NCBI RefSeq assembly: GCF_008123515.1
Contig: NZ_VSSR01000033.1
Span: 1 to 64,000, forward strand
DNA: 64,000 nt
Direction: 5' to 3'
Source of the DNA: Bradyrhizobium cytisi
Lineage (GTDB): Bacteria > Pseudomonadota > Alphaproteobacteria > Rhizobiales > Xanthobacteraceae
The stretch's first letter is position 1. Each line of letters starts with the position of its first letter. Under the pieces are notes generated by a model. That model was not told where the DNA came from. It saw only the letters and a list, made by a program, of their open reading frames with translations, and searched no databases. A program made the translations under genes and the position numbers. This document shows, one piece after another, positions 16,508-25,759 of the stretch.

Positions 16508-17398
16508 TCACTTATACTCCCGCTCTGTCCACCACGGAAAATAATCCGGCATATCGCTGGACACCTTGTTCTTGAACTGCGCGGGGCGCTTCTCCAGGAA
16601 CGACACCACGCCTTCCTTCACGTCCTCCGAGCGGCCGCGGGCGTAGATGCCGCGGCTGTCGACCTTGTGGGCTTCCATGGGATCGTCGGCACCCATCATG
16701 CGCCACATCATCTGGCGGATCAGCGCCACCGACACCGGCGCGGTCTTGGCCGCGAATTCCTTGGCGAGCGCGCGGGCGGTCGGCAGCAGATCATCGGGGG
16801 CGACGACCTTGCTGACGAGACGGCCGGCGAGCGCTTCCTGCGCCGGAAAGACGCGGCCCGAATAGCACCATTCCAGCGCCTGCGAGATGCCGACGATGCG
16901 CGGCAGGAACCAGCTCGAGGCCGCCTCCGGCACGATGCCGCGCTGGGAGAACACGAAGCCGAAGCGCGCGGTGTCCGAGGCGATGCGGATGTCCATCGCG
17001 AGCTGCATGGTGACGCCGATGCCGACGGCAGGACCGTTCACCGCGGCGATCACGGGCTTCAGGCACTTGAATATGCGCAAGGTCACCTGACCGCCGCCGT
17101 CGCGGACCTGCGGATCGCTGTAGTCGACCTTGCCGTCGGCAAAACGCTTCACCGGGCCGCGACGCGCGTCGCGATCAAACGTGTCTGCACCGGACGAAAG
17201 GTCCGCGCCCGCGCAAAAGCCGCGGCCTGCGCCGGTGACGATGATGGCGCGGACGTTGTCGTCCTTGTCGGCGGCGTCGAACGCGTCGATCAGCTCGGCC
17301 TGCATCTGCGCGTTGAAGGCGTTGAGCTTGTCGGGCCGGTTCAGCGTGATGGTGAGGATCTGCTCGGCGACCTCGTATTTGATCGTCTCATACGCCAT
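16508..17398 (-). CDS. Enoyl-CoA hydratase/isomerase (crotonase) family protein
   Basis: A 296-residue crotonase-fold protein acting on acyl-CoA thioesters. The oxyanion-hole region GAGRGFCAGADLSS and the second loop NGPAVGIGVTMQLAMDIRIA are intact, and a glutamate in GIVPEAASSWFLPR sits where hydratases have a catalytic Glu. The N-terminus has TITLNRPDKLNAFNAQM, also typical. The C-terminus is about 30 residues longer than the shortest members. It is probably a single gene; palindromic repeats lie on both sides. The exact substrate cannot be read. Confidence 0.9.
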   Translation of the reverse strand: MAYETIKYEVAEQILTITLNRPDKLNAFNAQMQAELIDAFDAADKDDNVRAIIVTGAGRGFCAGADLSSGADTFDRDARRGPVKRFADGKVDYSDPQVRDGGGQVTLRIFKCLKPVIAAVNGPAVGIGVTMQLAMDIRIASDTARFGFVFSQRGIVPEAASSWFLPRIVGISQALEWCYSGRVFPAQEALAGRLVSKVVAPDDLLPTARALAKEFAAKTAPVSVALIRQMMWRMMGADDPMEAHKVDSRGIYARGRSEDVKEGVVSFLEKRPAQFKNKVSSDMPDYFPWWTEREYK

Positions 17399-17441
17399 AG
17401 TGTGGTTTCCTTCCCTTGTCTCTTTGTCGTTCTCTCTAGCA

Positions 17442-17550
17442 CGTCATTCCGGGGCGCGCGACGCGCGAACCCGGAATCCATTTCTCCACACCACTTGTGC
17501 GGATGAATGGATTCCGGGCTTGCGCCAAGAGGGCGCAACCCGGAATGACG
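17442..17550. repeat. Dispersed palindromic repeat (CGTCATTCCGGG class)
   Basis: CGTCATTCCGGGGCGCG and the right end CCCGGAATGACG pair, with the inner arms CCCGGAATCCAT and ATGGATTCCGGG. It separates the crotonase gene from the amidase gene. Confidence 0.85.
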
Positions 17551-17559
17551 AGAGTGTGT

Positions 17560-18981
17560 TTACTTCGCCGGTGGCTTGGGCCAGGGCTTCTGCGCGCCGC
17601 GCAGGCTCTCAAACGCCTTGGCCATGCCGAGCACGCCGATATCGTCGAAGCGGCGCCCGACGATCTGCACGCCGATGGGAAAACCCTTGGCGTCGAAGCC
17701 GCCATTGATCGAGACCGCCGGGTTCTCCGACATATTCCACGGCACGGTATAGCAGATGTGCTCGAACGGCTTCATCGGATCGTTGGTGGGCGAGGCCCAG
17801 TCCGCCGCATAGTTGACATTCGGCGCGGTCGGCGAGATCACGTAATCAATCTCGCAGAACAGCTTTGACGCCGCCGCACGGATCGCCATGGTCTGATTGA
17901 AGCCACGGATGACATCGACGCCCGACAACTTTGCGCCGGACTCGCCCCATCTAAAAATATACGGCAGCACCTTTGCCTGTTCGGCCGCCGTCAGCTTCGA
18001 CAGATCGTCCCACATTCGTGCGCGCCAAAAGTTGTCGAGGCCGTCGAGCATCTCGCGCGTGAGGATGCCGTCGACTTCGGTGACGACGCTGCCTGCGGAT
18101 TCGAACGCCTTTGCGGCCTTCACCGCGACCTCTCGCACCGGCTTCTCCAGCGCCATGCCGGTGCCGGGATCGAGCATTAGGCCGATGCGCAGCTTGCGCG
18201 GGGATTTCTCCAGACCCTTCCAGTTGAGCGGCTCGGCGGGCAGGCTCGTGCCGTCGCGCCGGTCGGGCTTTGCGATCACGCTCATCATCAGCGCGCAATC
18301 ATCGACCGTGCGGGTCATGGGGCCGGCGACGCGGCCGACATAAGCGGGATCGATCGGCACGCGGCCAAAGCTTGGTTTCAACCCGACGAGACCGCACCAG
18401 CCCGCGGGCAGGCGCACCGAGCCGCCGATATCGGTGCCGAGATGCAGCGGGCCATAGCCGGCTGCGGCTGCGGCGCCCGCACCGGCGCTGGAGCCGCCGG
18501 GATTCTTGGAGAGGTCCCAGGGATTGCGCGCGAGCGCGTGGAAGGAGGAGAGCCCCGAGGACAGCATGCCGTAATCGGGCATGGTGGTCTTCGCGAACAT
18601 GATTGCGCCGGCCTCACGCAGCCGCGCGGCGGGCGGAGCGTCCTTCTCGGCCGGGACGAGCTTGACACTGGCAGCCCCCAGCGGCACCGGCACTCCCTTG
18701 GTCGCGATGTTATCCTTGATCGTCACCGGCACGCCGTCGAGCGCCCCGGAGGGCTCGCCGCCTGACCAGCGCGCGGTCGAGGCCGCGGCCACCTCTCGCG
18801 CGCTGTCGGGATCGAATGCATATAGCGCCCTAAGGTGTGGTTCCCACGCAGCGACATGCGCGAGCACGTCCTCCAGCACCTCGCTCGGCGAGAACTGCTT
18901 GGCGCGATAGCCTGCGATCAGATCGACCGCGGAGAGATCGTGCAACGAGGTGACCGCCTCTTCGACGCCCTTCTTGTGCAT
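17560..18981 (-). CDS. Amidase (amidase-signature family), cytoplasmic
   Basis: A 473-residue amidase-signature enzyme. Lys89 (PVTIKDNIATKG), the cis-serine motif GGSSAGAGAAAAAG at 162-175 and the nucleophile Ser188 (TDIGGSVRLPAGW) make up the Ser-Ser-Lys triad. There is no signal peptide. It is the last gene of a long minus-strand run: its start is two bases from the M20 hydrolase stop, which itself starts 27 bases after the M81 peptidase. In that setting it probably removes amide groups from peptide or amino-acid derivatives brought in by the ABC transporter of the same island. Confidence 0.9.
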   Translation of the reverse strand: MHKKGVEEAVTSLHDLSAVDLIAGYRAKQFSPSEVLEDVLAHVAAWEPHLRALYAFDPDSAREVAAASTARWSGGEPSGALDGVPVTIKDNIATKGVPVPLGAASVKLVPAEKDAPPAARLREAGAIMFAKTTMPDYGMLSSGLSSFHALARNPWDLSKNPGGSSAGAGAAAAAGYGPLHLGTDIGGSVRLPAGWCGLVGLKPSFGRVPIDPAYVGRVAGPMTRTVDDCALMMSVIAKPDRRDGTSLPAEPLNWKGLEKSPRKLRIGLMLDPGTGMALEKPVREVAVKAAKAFESAGSVVTEVDGILTREMLDGLDNFWRARMWDDLSKLTAAEQAKVLPYIFRWGESGAKLSGVDVIRGFNQTMAIRAAASKLFCEIDYVISPTAPNVNYAADWASPTNDPMKPFEHICYTVPWNMSENPAVSINGGFDAKGFPIGVQIVGRRFDDIGVLGMAKAFESLRGAQKPWPKPPAK

Positions 18982-18983
18982 CG

Positions 18984-20147
18984 CTAAACTACCGGCATGC
19001 GCGTTTCGATGATCCGGGCGAACATGCTGGCGCCGATCGGCAGGATCTTGTCGTCGAGCACATAGCCGGGATTGTGCACCGGCACGGAGCCCTCATGCCC
19101 GACCCAGAAATAGGCGCCCGGAATGGTCTGCAGCATGTCGGCAAAGTCCTCGCTGCCCATCTTCGGCTGGCTGCGGGTGATCACCTTGGCAGGATCGACG
19201 ATGGTGCGCGCAACGTCCTCGACCACCTTGGACTGCTCGACCTGGTTGACCAGCACACCAAAGGTGTCGCGGATGTCGACGTCGATCTCGCACTGATAGG
19301 CGCTGGCGATGCCGGCGCAGATCGTGCGGACGCGTTGGCTGATCAGGGCGCGGACTTCATCCGAGAAGGTGCGGATGGTGCCGCAAAGATGCGCTTCGCC
19401 GGGAATGACATTGTAGGCGGAGCCCGCATGGATTTGGGTGATCGACACCACCGCGGCCTGGAGCGGCTCGACATTGCGGCTGACGATGGTCTGGATCGCC
19501 TGCGCCAGCGTGGTCGCGATGATCACCGCGTCCTTGGAGCGCTCCGGCATTGCGCCATGCGCGCCATAGCCGGTGATGCGGAGGTCGAAGAAGTCGGCGC
19601 CGGCCATCGCCGGGCCGGGCAGGATCGCAATCTCGCCGAGATTGAGGTCGGGCGCGTTGTGCAGGCCGTAGAGCTCGTCGCAGGGGAATTTCTCGAACAG
19701 GCCGTCCTTGATCATGGCGCGGGCGCCGCCGAGGCCTTCCTCGGCCGGCTGGAAGATCAGGTGCACGGTGCCGTCGAAGTTTCTCGTTTCCGCGAGGTAG
19801 CGCGCGGTGCCGAGCAGCATGGTGGTGTGGCCATCATGGCCGCAGCCGTGGAAGCGGCCGGGGATTTTCGAGCTCCATTTCAGATTGGTGTTCTCTTCCA
19901 TCGGCAGCGCGTCCATATCGGCGCGCAAGCCGATGCGCTTGCCGCTCGCGCCCTTGCCCTTGATGACGCCGATCACGCCGGTGCCGCCGAGGCCGCGATG
20001 CACCTCGATGCCCCAGCCCTTCAGCTTGTCGGCGACGATGCCGGAGGTGCGGACCTCCTCGAAGCCGATCTCGGGATGGGCGTGGAGGTCGCGGCGGATG
20101 GCGGTGAGTTCGTCGGCATAGCCGTCGATGCGGTCAATGGTGGGCAT
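18984..20147 (-). CDS. M20D amidohydrolase (hippurate hydrolase/aminoacylase-like)
   Basis: A 387-residue metallohydrolase of the M20D group, which removes N-acyl groups from amino acids. Metal ligands are visible: Cys102, His104 and His107 in GCGHDGHTTM, Glu136/Glu137 in QPAEEGLGGA and His163 in YGLHNAPD. The dimerisation domain lies roughly at residues 190-300. It is tightly packed between the M81 peptidase and the amidase and is probably part of the same transcript. The preferred acyl-amino acid is unknown. Confidence 0.92.
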   Translation of the reverse strand: MPTIDRIDGYADELTAIRRDLHAHPEIGFEEVRTSGIVADKLKGWGIEVHRGLGGTGVIGVIKGKGASGKRIGLRADMDALPMEENTNLKWSSKIPGRFHGCGHDGHTTMLLGTARYLAETRNFDGTVHLIFQPAEEGLGGARAMIKDGLFEKFPCDELYGLHNAPDLNLGEIAILPGPAMAGADFFDLRITGYGAHGAMPERSKDAVIIATTLAQAIQTIVSRNVEPLQAAVVSITQIHAGSAYNVIPGEAHLCGTIRTFSDEVRALISQRVRTICAGIASAYQCEIDVDIRDTFGVLVNQVEQSKVVEDVARTIVDPAKVITRSQPKMGSEDFADMLQTIPGAYFWVGHEGSVPVHNPGYVLDDKILPIGASMFARIIETRMPVV

Positions 20148-20174
20148 GTGTCCTGTCCGGTTAGCGTGACTTGA

Positions 20175-21680
20175 TTAGCGAGATTTGGGCATGAAAACGG
20201 GGCCGTTCGGCTTGATGCGGATACCCGGCCGCAGGCGCGTCCAGGGCAGCGAGGCGGTATCGGCCGGCATCGCGCCGGGCGCGGCGCAGATCATCAGCTT
20301 TTCCGCGATCGGCTCGAAATCGGCGCGGAAATGCACCGAGCTCTTGTTGACCAGAATCTTCTCCCCAATCGGCTCGATGCCGACATAGCGGTACATTGCC
20401 TGATCGGCGAGCTGCGCCTTGTGCGAGGAGACAACGACACGCACATCGCCGATGCGCAAGGCCGCCGACGGGCCCATCTCCATCTCGCGGCCGCCATAAT
20501 AGGGGCCGGGCGCGATGAAGCGGCCGTCGGAGAGCTTTTCGACGACAAAGGTCTCGGTATAGGGCTCGTCGCCGGGAATGCCGGACTTGCCGCCGAGCGC
20601 GAGCGTGATGGTGGCGCCGACGCCGGCCGCATGCGCGGCCTTGGCTGACGCCGGATCGTAGATCGCGCCGGTCGCGGCGCTCGCCTTGTTGCGCACCAGC
20701 GCGCGCAGCATGCCGGTGGTGTCGGAATCGCCGCCGGCGCCGGGATTGTCCTGAGTATCGGCGATGATGATCGGCTTGCTCGCGCTCTTCGAAAGCTCCA
20801 TGGCGTGGCGGACGCCATCATCGGGCGACCAGATCTTGCCGTCGAAATCGTTCTCGTGACTTTCGATCAGCTTGGCGATCGTATCCGCTGCACGGTCGGC
20901 ATCTCCTTGCGTCTTGCCATAGGCGAACACGCTCGGCCCGCAATCGCAGAAATCGGCGGCAGGGAAGCCTGGCGCGAAAGAGAGCGTCGGAACCGCATCG
21001 CTTTCGAGAGCGGCAAGCTTTTCGTAGATGCCCTTGGTGGGAAAGTCGTTCGTGCATTGCCAGCTGATCGCGATCAGGAACGGCAATTGGCGGAACGACT
21101 TTGCAAAGGGCTGCTTGGTCTTCAGCAGCAATGCGAGGTGCCTTGCAGAGGCGCGGCCGGTCTCTGCCATGTCGACATGCGGATAGGTGCGGTAGGCAAT
21201 CAGCGCGTCCGCATGCTCCATCATCTCGGGCGTGACGTTGGCGTGGAGGTCGAGGCTCGCGACCAGCGGAACATCCTTGCCGATGACGCGGCGCACGCGC
21301 GCCAAAATCTCGCCTTCGCCGTCGTCGAGATGCTCGGTGACCATCGCGCCATGCAGATCGAGATAGACCGCGTCGATCGGGCCCGCGGCCGCGATGCCGT
21401 CGACCATCACCTTCACGATGCGCTCGAAGGCGTCCTTGGTGACATGCGCCGAGGGGCTTGCACCACAGGCGATCGTCGGAACGAGTTCCCAGCCATTGGC
21501 CTCAGTGCTGTCGACGAAGCCGGCAAGGCCGACATTGATGCGCCGCATCACCTTCAGCACGTCGGCACCTTCCGTCATCGCCGGCCAGCCGCCGCCATGC
21601 TGGAAATCCGCGTACGTCGCCTTCGTCGGAGCGAAGGTATTGGTCTCGTGCAGGAAGCCGCCGACGGCGATACGTGTCAT
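20175..21680 (-). CDS. M81 family metallopeptidase (MlrC-like)
   Basis: A 501-residue protein of the M81 family, named after MlrC, which hydrolyses linearised microcystin and its tetrapeptide. The N-terminus MTRIAVGGFLHETNTFAP and the zinc-site segments YLDLHGAMV and LDLHANVTPEMMEHAD are the family hallmarks, with the C-terminal MlrC domain from about residue 300. The ATG at 21680 is used; the codon before it is TTG. It starts the subset M81, M20D, amidase after a repeat element and the ABC ATPase gene. Most M81 proteins outside sphingomonads act on unknown small peptides, so a microcystin role is not implied. Confidence 0.9.
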   Translation of the reverse strand: MTRIAVGGFLHETNTFAPTKATYADFQHGGGWPAMTEGADVLKVMRRINVGLAGFVDSTEANGWELVPTIACGASPSAHVTKDAFERIVKVMVDGIAAAGPIDAVYLDLHGAMVTEHLDDGEGEILARVRRVIGKDVPLVASLDLHANVTPEMMEHADALIAYRTYPHVDMAETGRASARHLALLLKTKQPFAKSFRQLPFLIAISWQCTNDFPTKGIYEKLAALESDAVPTLSFAPGFPAADFCDCGPSVFAYGKTQGDADRAADTIAKLIESHENDFDGKIWSPDDGVRHAMELSKSASKPIIIADTQDNPGAGGDSDTTGMLRALVRNKASAATGAIYDPASAKAAHAAGVGATITLALGGKSGIPGDEPYTETFVVEKLSDGRFIAPGPYYGGREMEMGPSAALRIGDVRVVVSSHKAQLADQAMYRYVGIEPIGEKILVNKSSVHFRADFEPIAEKLMICAAPGAMPADTASLPWTRLRPGIRIKPNGPVFMPKSR

Positions 21681-21828
21681 CAATACAAGTCCAGCGTATG
21701 AAAGTGCGCGACGTTAGCCTTGGCGCTGAGGCGAGAGCAAGCGAGGGAGGCAATCGCCTCGCGCATGGGCTCAGATCGTTTTGGGAATGCTTGCACCGTT
21801 GTTGCGAGGCCGGCGCATCTCTCTCCGT

Positions 21829-21937
21829 CGTCATTCCGGGGCGCGCCCCCTTGGGCGCGAGCCCGGAATCCATCGTGCGACAGAGTCCACAGCCTGATGG
21901 ATTCCGGGCTCATCGCTTCGCGATGCCCCGGAATGAC
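21829..21937. repeat. Dispersed palindromic repeat (CGTCATTCCGGG class)
   Basis: CGTCATTCCGGGGCGCG at the left pairs with CCCCGGAATGAC at the right, and CCCGGAATCCAT with ATGGATTCCGGG inside. It lies between the ABC ATPase and M81 genes, inside the presumed catabolic operon. Confidence 0.85.
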
Positions 21938-21950
21938 AGCCTGGGAGAGC

Positions 21951-23600
21951 TTACACGCTCGCCGCCACACCCTCCGACACCGGCCGGAAATTCGCAAAGT
22001 CCCAGCCGCGGCCCGGCGCTGCTTCGAGCAAGGCCCGAGTGTAGGCCTCCTGCGGATGCGTCAGCACTTCGGCGGCCGGGCCCTGCTCGACGACGCGGCC
22101 GTGCTGCATCACCACGACCTCGTCGCAGATTTGGGCGGCGACGCGCAGATCGTGGGTGATGAACAGGATGGCGATGCCGAGCCGCTTCTGGATCTCGTGC
22201 AGGAGTTCCAGCACCTGCGCCTGCACGGAGACGTCGAGCGCGGAGACGGCTTCGTCTGCAACCAGCACATCGGGATCGAGCGCGAGCGCGCGCGCAATGG
22301 CGATACGCTGGCGCTGGCCGCCGGAGAACTGGTGCGGATAGCGCGACACCGCATCGGCCGGCAGGCCGACCAGCTCGAGCAGCTCGCGGGCGCGCTTCAT
22401 GGCATCGGCATGCGAGACGCCGTAATTGATCGGGCCTTCCGCGATGCTCTCGCCGACGGTGACGCGCGGGTTGAGCGAGCGGTAGGGATCCTGGAACACG
22501 ATCTGGATCTTCTGCCGGTGCGGCTGCAGCAGGCGGCGTGAAATGTCGGAGATCTCGCGGCCGGCCAGCCGCACGCCGCCGGAGGTCGGATCGATCAGGC
22601 GCACGATGCAGCGCGCCACCGTCGACTTGCCCGAGCCGCTTTCGCCGACGATGCCGAGCGTGCGGCCCTTGCGCAGCGTCAGCGTCACCTTGTCGGCGGC
22701 GACGACCTCGCGGCCTTTGCCGAAGAACGCGCGCTCCTTGTAGACCTTGCTGAGCTCGTTGGCTTCCAGCACCACCGGCTCCTTGGTCTCGGGCCGCGCC
22801 GCGCGCGGCACCAGGCTCGGCACCGCGGAGAGCAAATTGCGGGTGTACTCCATGGTCGGATTGCGCAGGATGGAATCGAGCGTGCCGGTCTCGACCAGAC
22901 GACCTTGCCGCATCACCGCGACGCGGTCCGCGATCTCGGCGACCACGCCCATGTCGTGGGTAATGAACAGCACGGCGGTGCCGTGATCGCGCTGGAGGTC
23001 ACGGATCAGGGTCAAGATTTGCTTCTGCGTGGTGACGTCAAGCGCGGTGGTCGGCTCGTCGGCAATCAGCAGCTTCGGCTCCAGCACCAGCGCCATCGCG
23101 ATCATGATGCGCTGCCGCTGGCCACCGGAGAGGCGGTGCGGGTAGGAGGCGAAGATACGCTCGACCTGGGGCAGGCGCACCTGCTCCATCATGTCGAGGA
23201 TGCGCTTCTTGCGCGTCCTGGCATCGAGATCGGTGTGGGCGCGCAAGACTTCGTCGATCTGGCGGCCGACGTGCACGACCGGGTTGAGCGCGGTCATCGG
23301 CTCCTGGAAAATCATCGCCATCTGCGTCGCGCGTAGCTGGCGCAGGCGGCGGTCGGTCGCGGTGAGGATCTCCTCGCCGACCAGCTTGACGCTGCCGCTG
23401 GTCGGAACCAGCGTGCCCTTCGGCAGCAGGCCCATCGTGGTGAGCGAGGTCACCGACTTGCCCGAGCCGCTTTCGCCGACGAGGCACAGCGTCTCGCCCT
23501 GGTGCACCTGGACCGAGATGCCGTCGATGATCTTGGGCCCGCCCGGCTTCTTGCCGACGGAGACGACGAGGTTGTTGATGTCGAGAATGGGGTTGGTCAT
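21951..23600 (-). CDS. Peptide ABC transporter ATPase, fused DppD-DppF type
   Basis: A 549-residue protein with two complete ABC ATPase modules in one chain, as in GsiA/YejF-type peptide importers. The first Walker A is GESGSGKSVTS at residues 42-52 and the second GESGSGKSTVARC near 325-337; each half has its LSGGQRQR or SGGQRQR signature and a Walker B (LLIADEPTTALD, VLVADEAVSALD). It powers the DppBC permease pair encoded just upstream on the same strand. A palindromic repeat separates it from dppC. Confidence 0.93.
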   Translation of the reverse strand: MTNPILDINNLVVSVGKKPGGPKIIDGISVQVHQGETLCLVGESGSGKSVTSLTTMGLLPKGTLVPTSGSVKLVGEEILTATDRRLRQLRATQMAMIFQEPMTALNPVVHVGRQIDEVLRAHTDLDARTRKKRILDMMEQVRLPQVERIFASYPHRLSGGQRQRIMIAMALVLEPKLLIADEPTTALDVTTQKQILTLIRDLQRDHGTAVLFITHDMGVVAEIADRVAVMRQGRLVETGTLDSILRNPTMEYTRNLLSAVPSLVPRAARPETKEPVVLEANELSKVYKERAFFGKGREVVAADKVTLTLRKGRTLGIVGESGSGKSTVARCIVRLIDPTSGGVRLAGREISDISRRLLQPHRQKIQIVFQDPYRSLNPRVTVGESIAEGPINYGVSHADAMKRARELLELVGLPADAVSRYPHQFSGGQRQRIAIARALALDPDVLVADEAVSALDVSVQAQVLELLHEIQKRLGIAILFITHDLRVAAQICDEVVVMQHGRVVEQGPAAEVLTHPQEAYTRALLEAAPGRGWDFANFRPVSEGVAASV

Positions 23601-23613
23601 CAGGTCACTCCGT

Positions 23614-23700
23614 CGTCATTGCGAGGAGCGAAGCGACGAAGCAATCCAGAAATCTTTCCGCGGAGGCAGACTGGATTGCTTCGCTTCGCTCGCAATGACG
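23614..23700. repeat. Dispersed palindromic repeat (CGTCATTGCGA class)
   Basis: CGTCATTGCGAGGAGCGAAGC pairs imperfectly with GCTTCGCTCGCAATGACG, and AAGCAATCCAGA with TCTGGATTGCTT pair less well inside. It sits between the permease and ATPase genes of one ABC importer and is the last copy of this family seen in the window. Confidence 0.85.
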
Positions 23701-23728
23701 GAACAAGGGGCACGGCCGGCGAGACAAA

Positions 23729-24616
23729 TCACTTGCCCTCCCGCTGCTTCATGCGGGGATCGAGTGCGTCGCGGGCGGCGTCGCCGATTAGATTGATGCT
23801 GAGGATGGCGATCGAGAGCAGCAGGCCCGGCCAGAAGATCAGCGTCGGCTTGAGCTGAAAATACTGGCGGCCCTCGGCCATGATGTTGCCCCAGGTCGGC
23901 GTCTCCGGCGAGATGCCGGCGCCGAGGAAGGAGAGGATGGCCTCGGTGAGGATGGCGGAGGCGCAGACATAGGTGCCCTGGACGATCAGCGGCGCGATCG
24001 TGTTCGGCATCAGATGCCGCCACATGATTTTTGGCAGCGACGAGCCGACCGAGATCGCCGCTTCGACATAAGGCTCTTCGCGCGCCGACAGCACCACCGA
24101 GCGCACCAGGCGCGCCACGCGCGGGATCTCGGGAATGGTGATCGCGATCAGCACGGTCCAGATGCTGGCGCCGGACAGCGAGACCACGGCGATGGCGAGC
24201 AAAATGCTCGGCATCGCCATCAGGCCGTCCATGACGCGCATCAGGACGGAATCGATCAGCTTGAAGAAGCCGGAGACAAGACCGATCGCAAGGCCAATGA
24301 CGATCGAGAGGATCGCCGAGCCGATGCCGATCAGAAGCGAGATCCGGCCGCCATAGATGACGCGCGACAGCAGGTCGCGGCCGTAGGCGTCGGTGCCGAG
24401 CAGGAATTGCGCCGAGGAGGGCTTCAGCCGCAGTGACGGTGCAAGCTGGATCGGATCATGCGGCGCGATCAGCGGCGCCAGCACCGAGATCAGCACGATC
24501 AGCGCGAGCAACACCGTCGCCGTGGCGATGATCGGTGTCGAGGTGAGGAAGCCGAAACGCGGCCGCAGCGGCGACGTGATCGGAATGGATGACTGGGGAA
24601 GGGTATCGACTGACAT
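23729..24616 (-). CDS. Peptide ABC transporter permease (DppC type)
   Basis: A 295-residue inner-membrane permease. An N-terminal cytoplasmic stretch is followed by a first helix (IIATATVLLALIVLISVLAP), the DppC/OppC motif FLLGTDAYGRDLLSRVIYGGR and then the BPD_transp_1 core with the EAA-type loop YVEAAISVGSSLPKIMWRHL contacting the ATPase. The C-terminal DALDPRMKQR is also typical. It follows dppB by 18 bases. Confidence 0.92.
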   Translation of the reverse strand: MSVDTLPQSSIPITSPLRPRFGFLTSTPIIATATVLLALIVLISVLAPLIAPHDPIQLAPSLRLKPSSAQFLLGTDAYGRDLLSRVIYGGRISLLIGIGSAILSIVIGLAIGLVSGFFKLIDSVLMRVMDGLMAMPSILLAIAVVSLSGASIWTVLIAITIPEIPRVARLVRSVVLSAREEPYVEAAISVGSSLPKIMWRHLMPNTIAPLIVQGTYVCASAILTEAILSFLGAGISPETPTWGNIMAEGRQYFQLKPTLIFWPGLLLSIAILSINLIGDAARDALDPRMKQREGK

Positions 24617-24634
24617 TTTGTTGTTGTCCTAGCC

Positions 24635-25576
24635 TCAGTACCGGATCCGGGGATCGAGCAGCGTGTAGGCGACGTCGATCAGGAGATTGACGACGACGTA
24701 GATCAGCGAGGTCAGCAGGATCATCGCCTGGATCACCGGATAGTCGCGCGCCAGCACCGCATCGACGGTGAGGCGGCCGATGCCGGGGATGTTGAACACG
24801 CTCTCGGTCACGACGACGCCGGAGATCAGTAGCGCGAAGCCGGTACCGATCACGGTGATCACGGGCACAGCGGCGTTGCGCAGCGCGTGCCGCATCATCA
24901 CCGCGACCTCGTTGATGCCCTTGGCGCGTGCCGTTCGCACGTAATCTTCGCCGAGCACATCGAGCATCGCCGCGCGCGTCATGCGCGCGATCAGCGCGAT
25001 GTAGATGAAGGAGAGCGCGCAGGTCGGCAGGATGATGCGCTCGAAGAAGGCGCCGAAGCCGGTCGAGATGCTCTTGAAGCCCTGCACCGGCACCCAGCGC
25101 AGGTCGATCGCAAAGACCTCGATCAGGACATAGCCGACCACGAACACCGGCACCGAGAAGCCGAGCACGGAGAGGCCCATCACGAAACGGTCGATCCAGG
25201 TGCCGTGCTTCCAGGCCGCGATCACCCCCAAGGGCACGGCGACGATGACGGCGAGGATGATGGTCGACAGCGCGATCGAGATCGACGGCTCGACGCGCTG
25301 GCCGATCATCTTCATGACCGGCAGGTTGGAGATCAGCGACGTGCCGAGATCGCCGTGCAAGAGCTTGCCGACCCAGGTGATGAACTGCACGACCAGCGGC
25401 TCGTTGAGGCCGAGCGAGGCGCGAATCCGCTCCAGCCGCTCCGGCGTCGCATTGTCGCCGGCGAGGATCGCGGCCGGGTCGCCGGGCGTCAGCCGCAGCA
25501 ACAGGAACACGAACAGCGCGACGACGCCCATCACGGGCACCGCAGCCAGAACGCGGCGAATGAGATAACCTAGCAT
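24635..25576 (-). CDS. Peptide ABC transporter permease (DppB type)
   Basis: A 313-residue permease starting MLGYLIRRVLAAVPVMGVV, the usual DppB beginning. The EAA loop YVRTARAKGINEVAVMMRHA and the C-terminal AYTLLDPRIRY are conserved. The start at 25576 is preferred over upstream ATGs, which would add a soluble extension before the first helix. It lies 183 bases downstream of dadA on the same strand; whether dadA transcripts run into it is open. Confidence 0.92.
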   Translation of the reverse strand: MLGYLIRRVLAAVPVMGVVALFVFLLLRLTPGDPAAILAGDNATPERLERIRASLGLNEPLVVQFITWVGKLLHGDLGTSLISNLPVMKMIGQRVEPSISIALSTIILAVIVAVPLGVIAAWKHGTWIDRFVMGLSVLGFSVPVFVVGYVLIEVFAIDLRWVPVQGFKSISTGFGAFFERIILPTCALSFIYIALIARMTRAAMLDVLGEDYVRTARAKGINEVAVMMRHALRNAAVPVITVIGTGFALLISGVVVTESVFNIPGIGRLTVDAVLARDYPVIQAMILLTSLIYVVVNLLIDVAYTLLDPRIRY

Positions 25577-25759
25577 GAACCTATCTCCGGCTGCGGAACT
25601 TGCGACGCCCAGAGGGCACCCGTGGATTCGATCGTGTCTATCATGCGTGCCTGTCGTTCGGGCTGGAAAAGCCGGCCGGAGAACCGTCGTCTCGGGGCAA
25701 ATTGTGTGCCAAGGGCAGGGCGGTCGCAAGAGGCCGCCCCGCATCGGTTTTGCGACCAC

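Noticed and set aside
20175..21680. Microcystin degradation pathway
   Set aside because: An MlrC-like M81 gene is present but mlrA, mlrB and mlrD relatives are not; M81 proteins are widespread in organisms that do not meet microcystin.
1..23700. CRISPR array suggested by repeated sequences
   Set aside because: The repeats are single palindromic elements kilobases apart, not regularly spaced direct repeats, and no cas genes are present.
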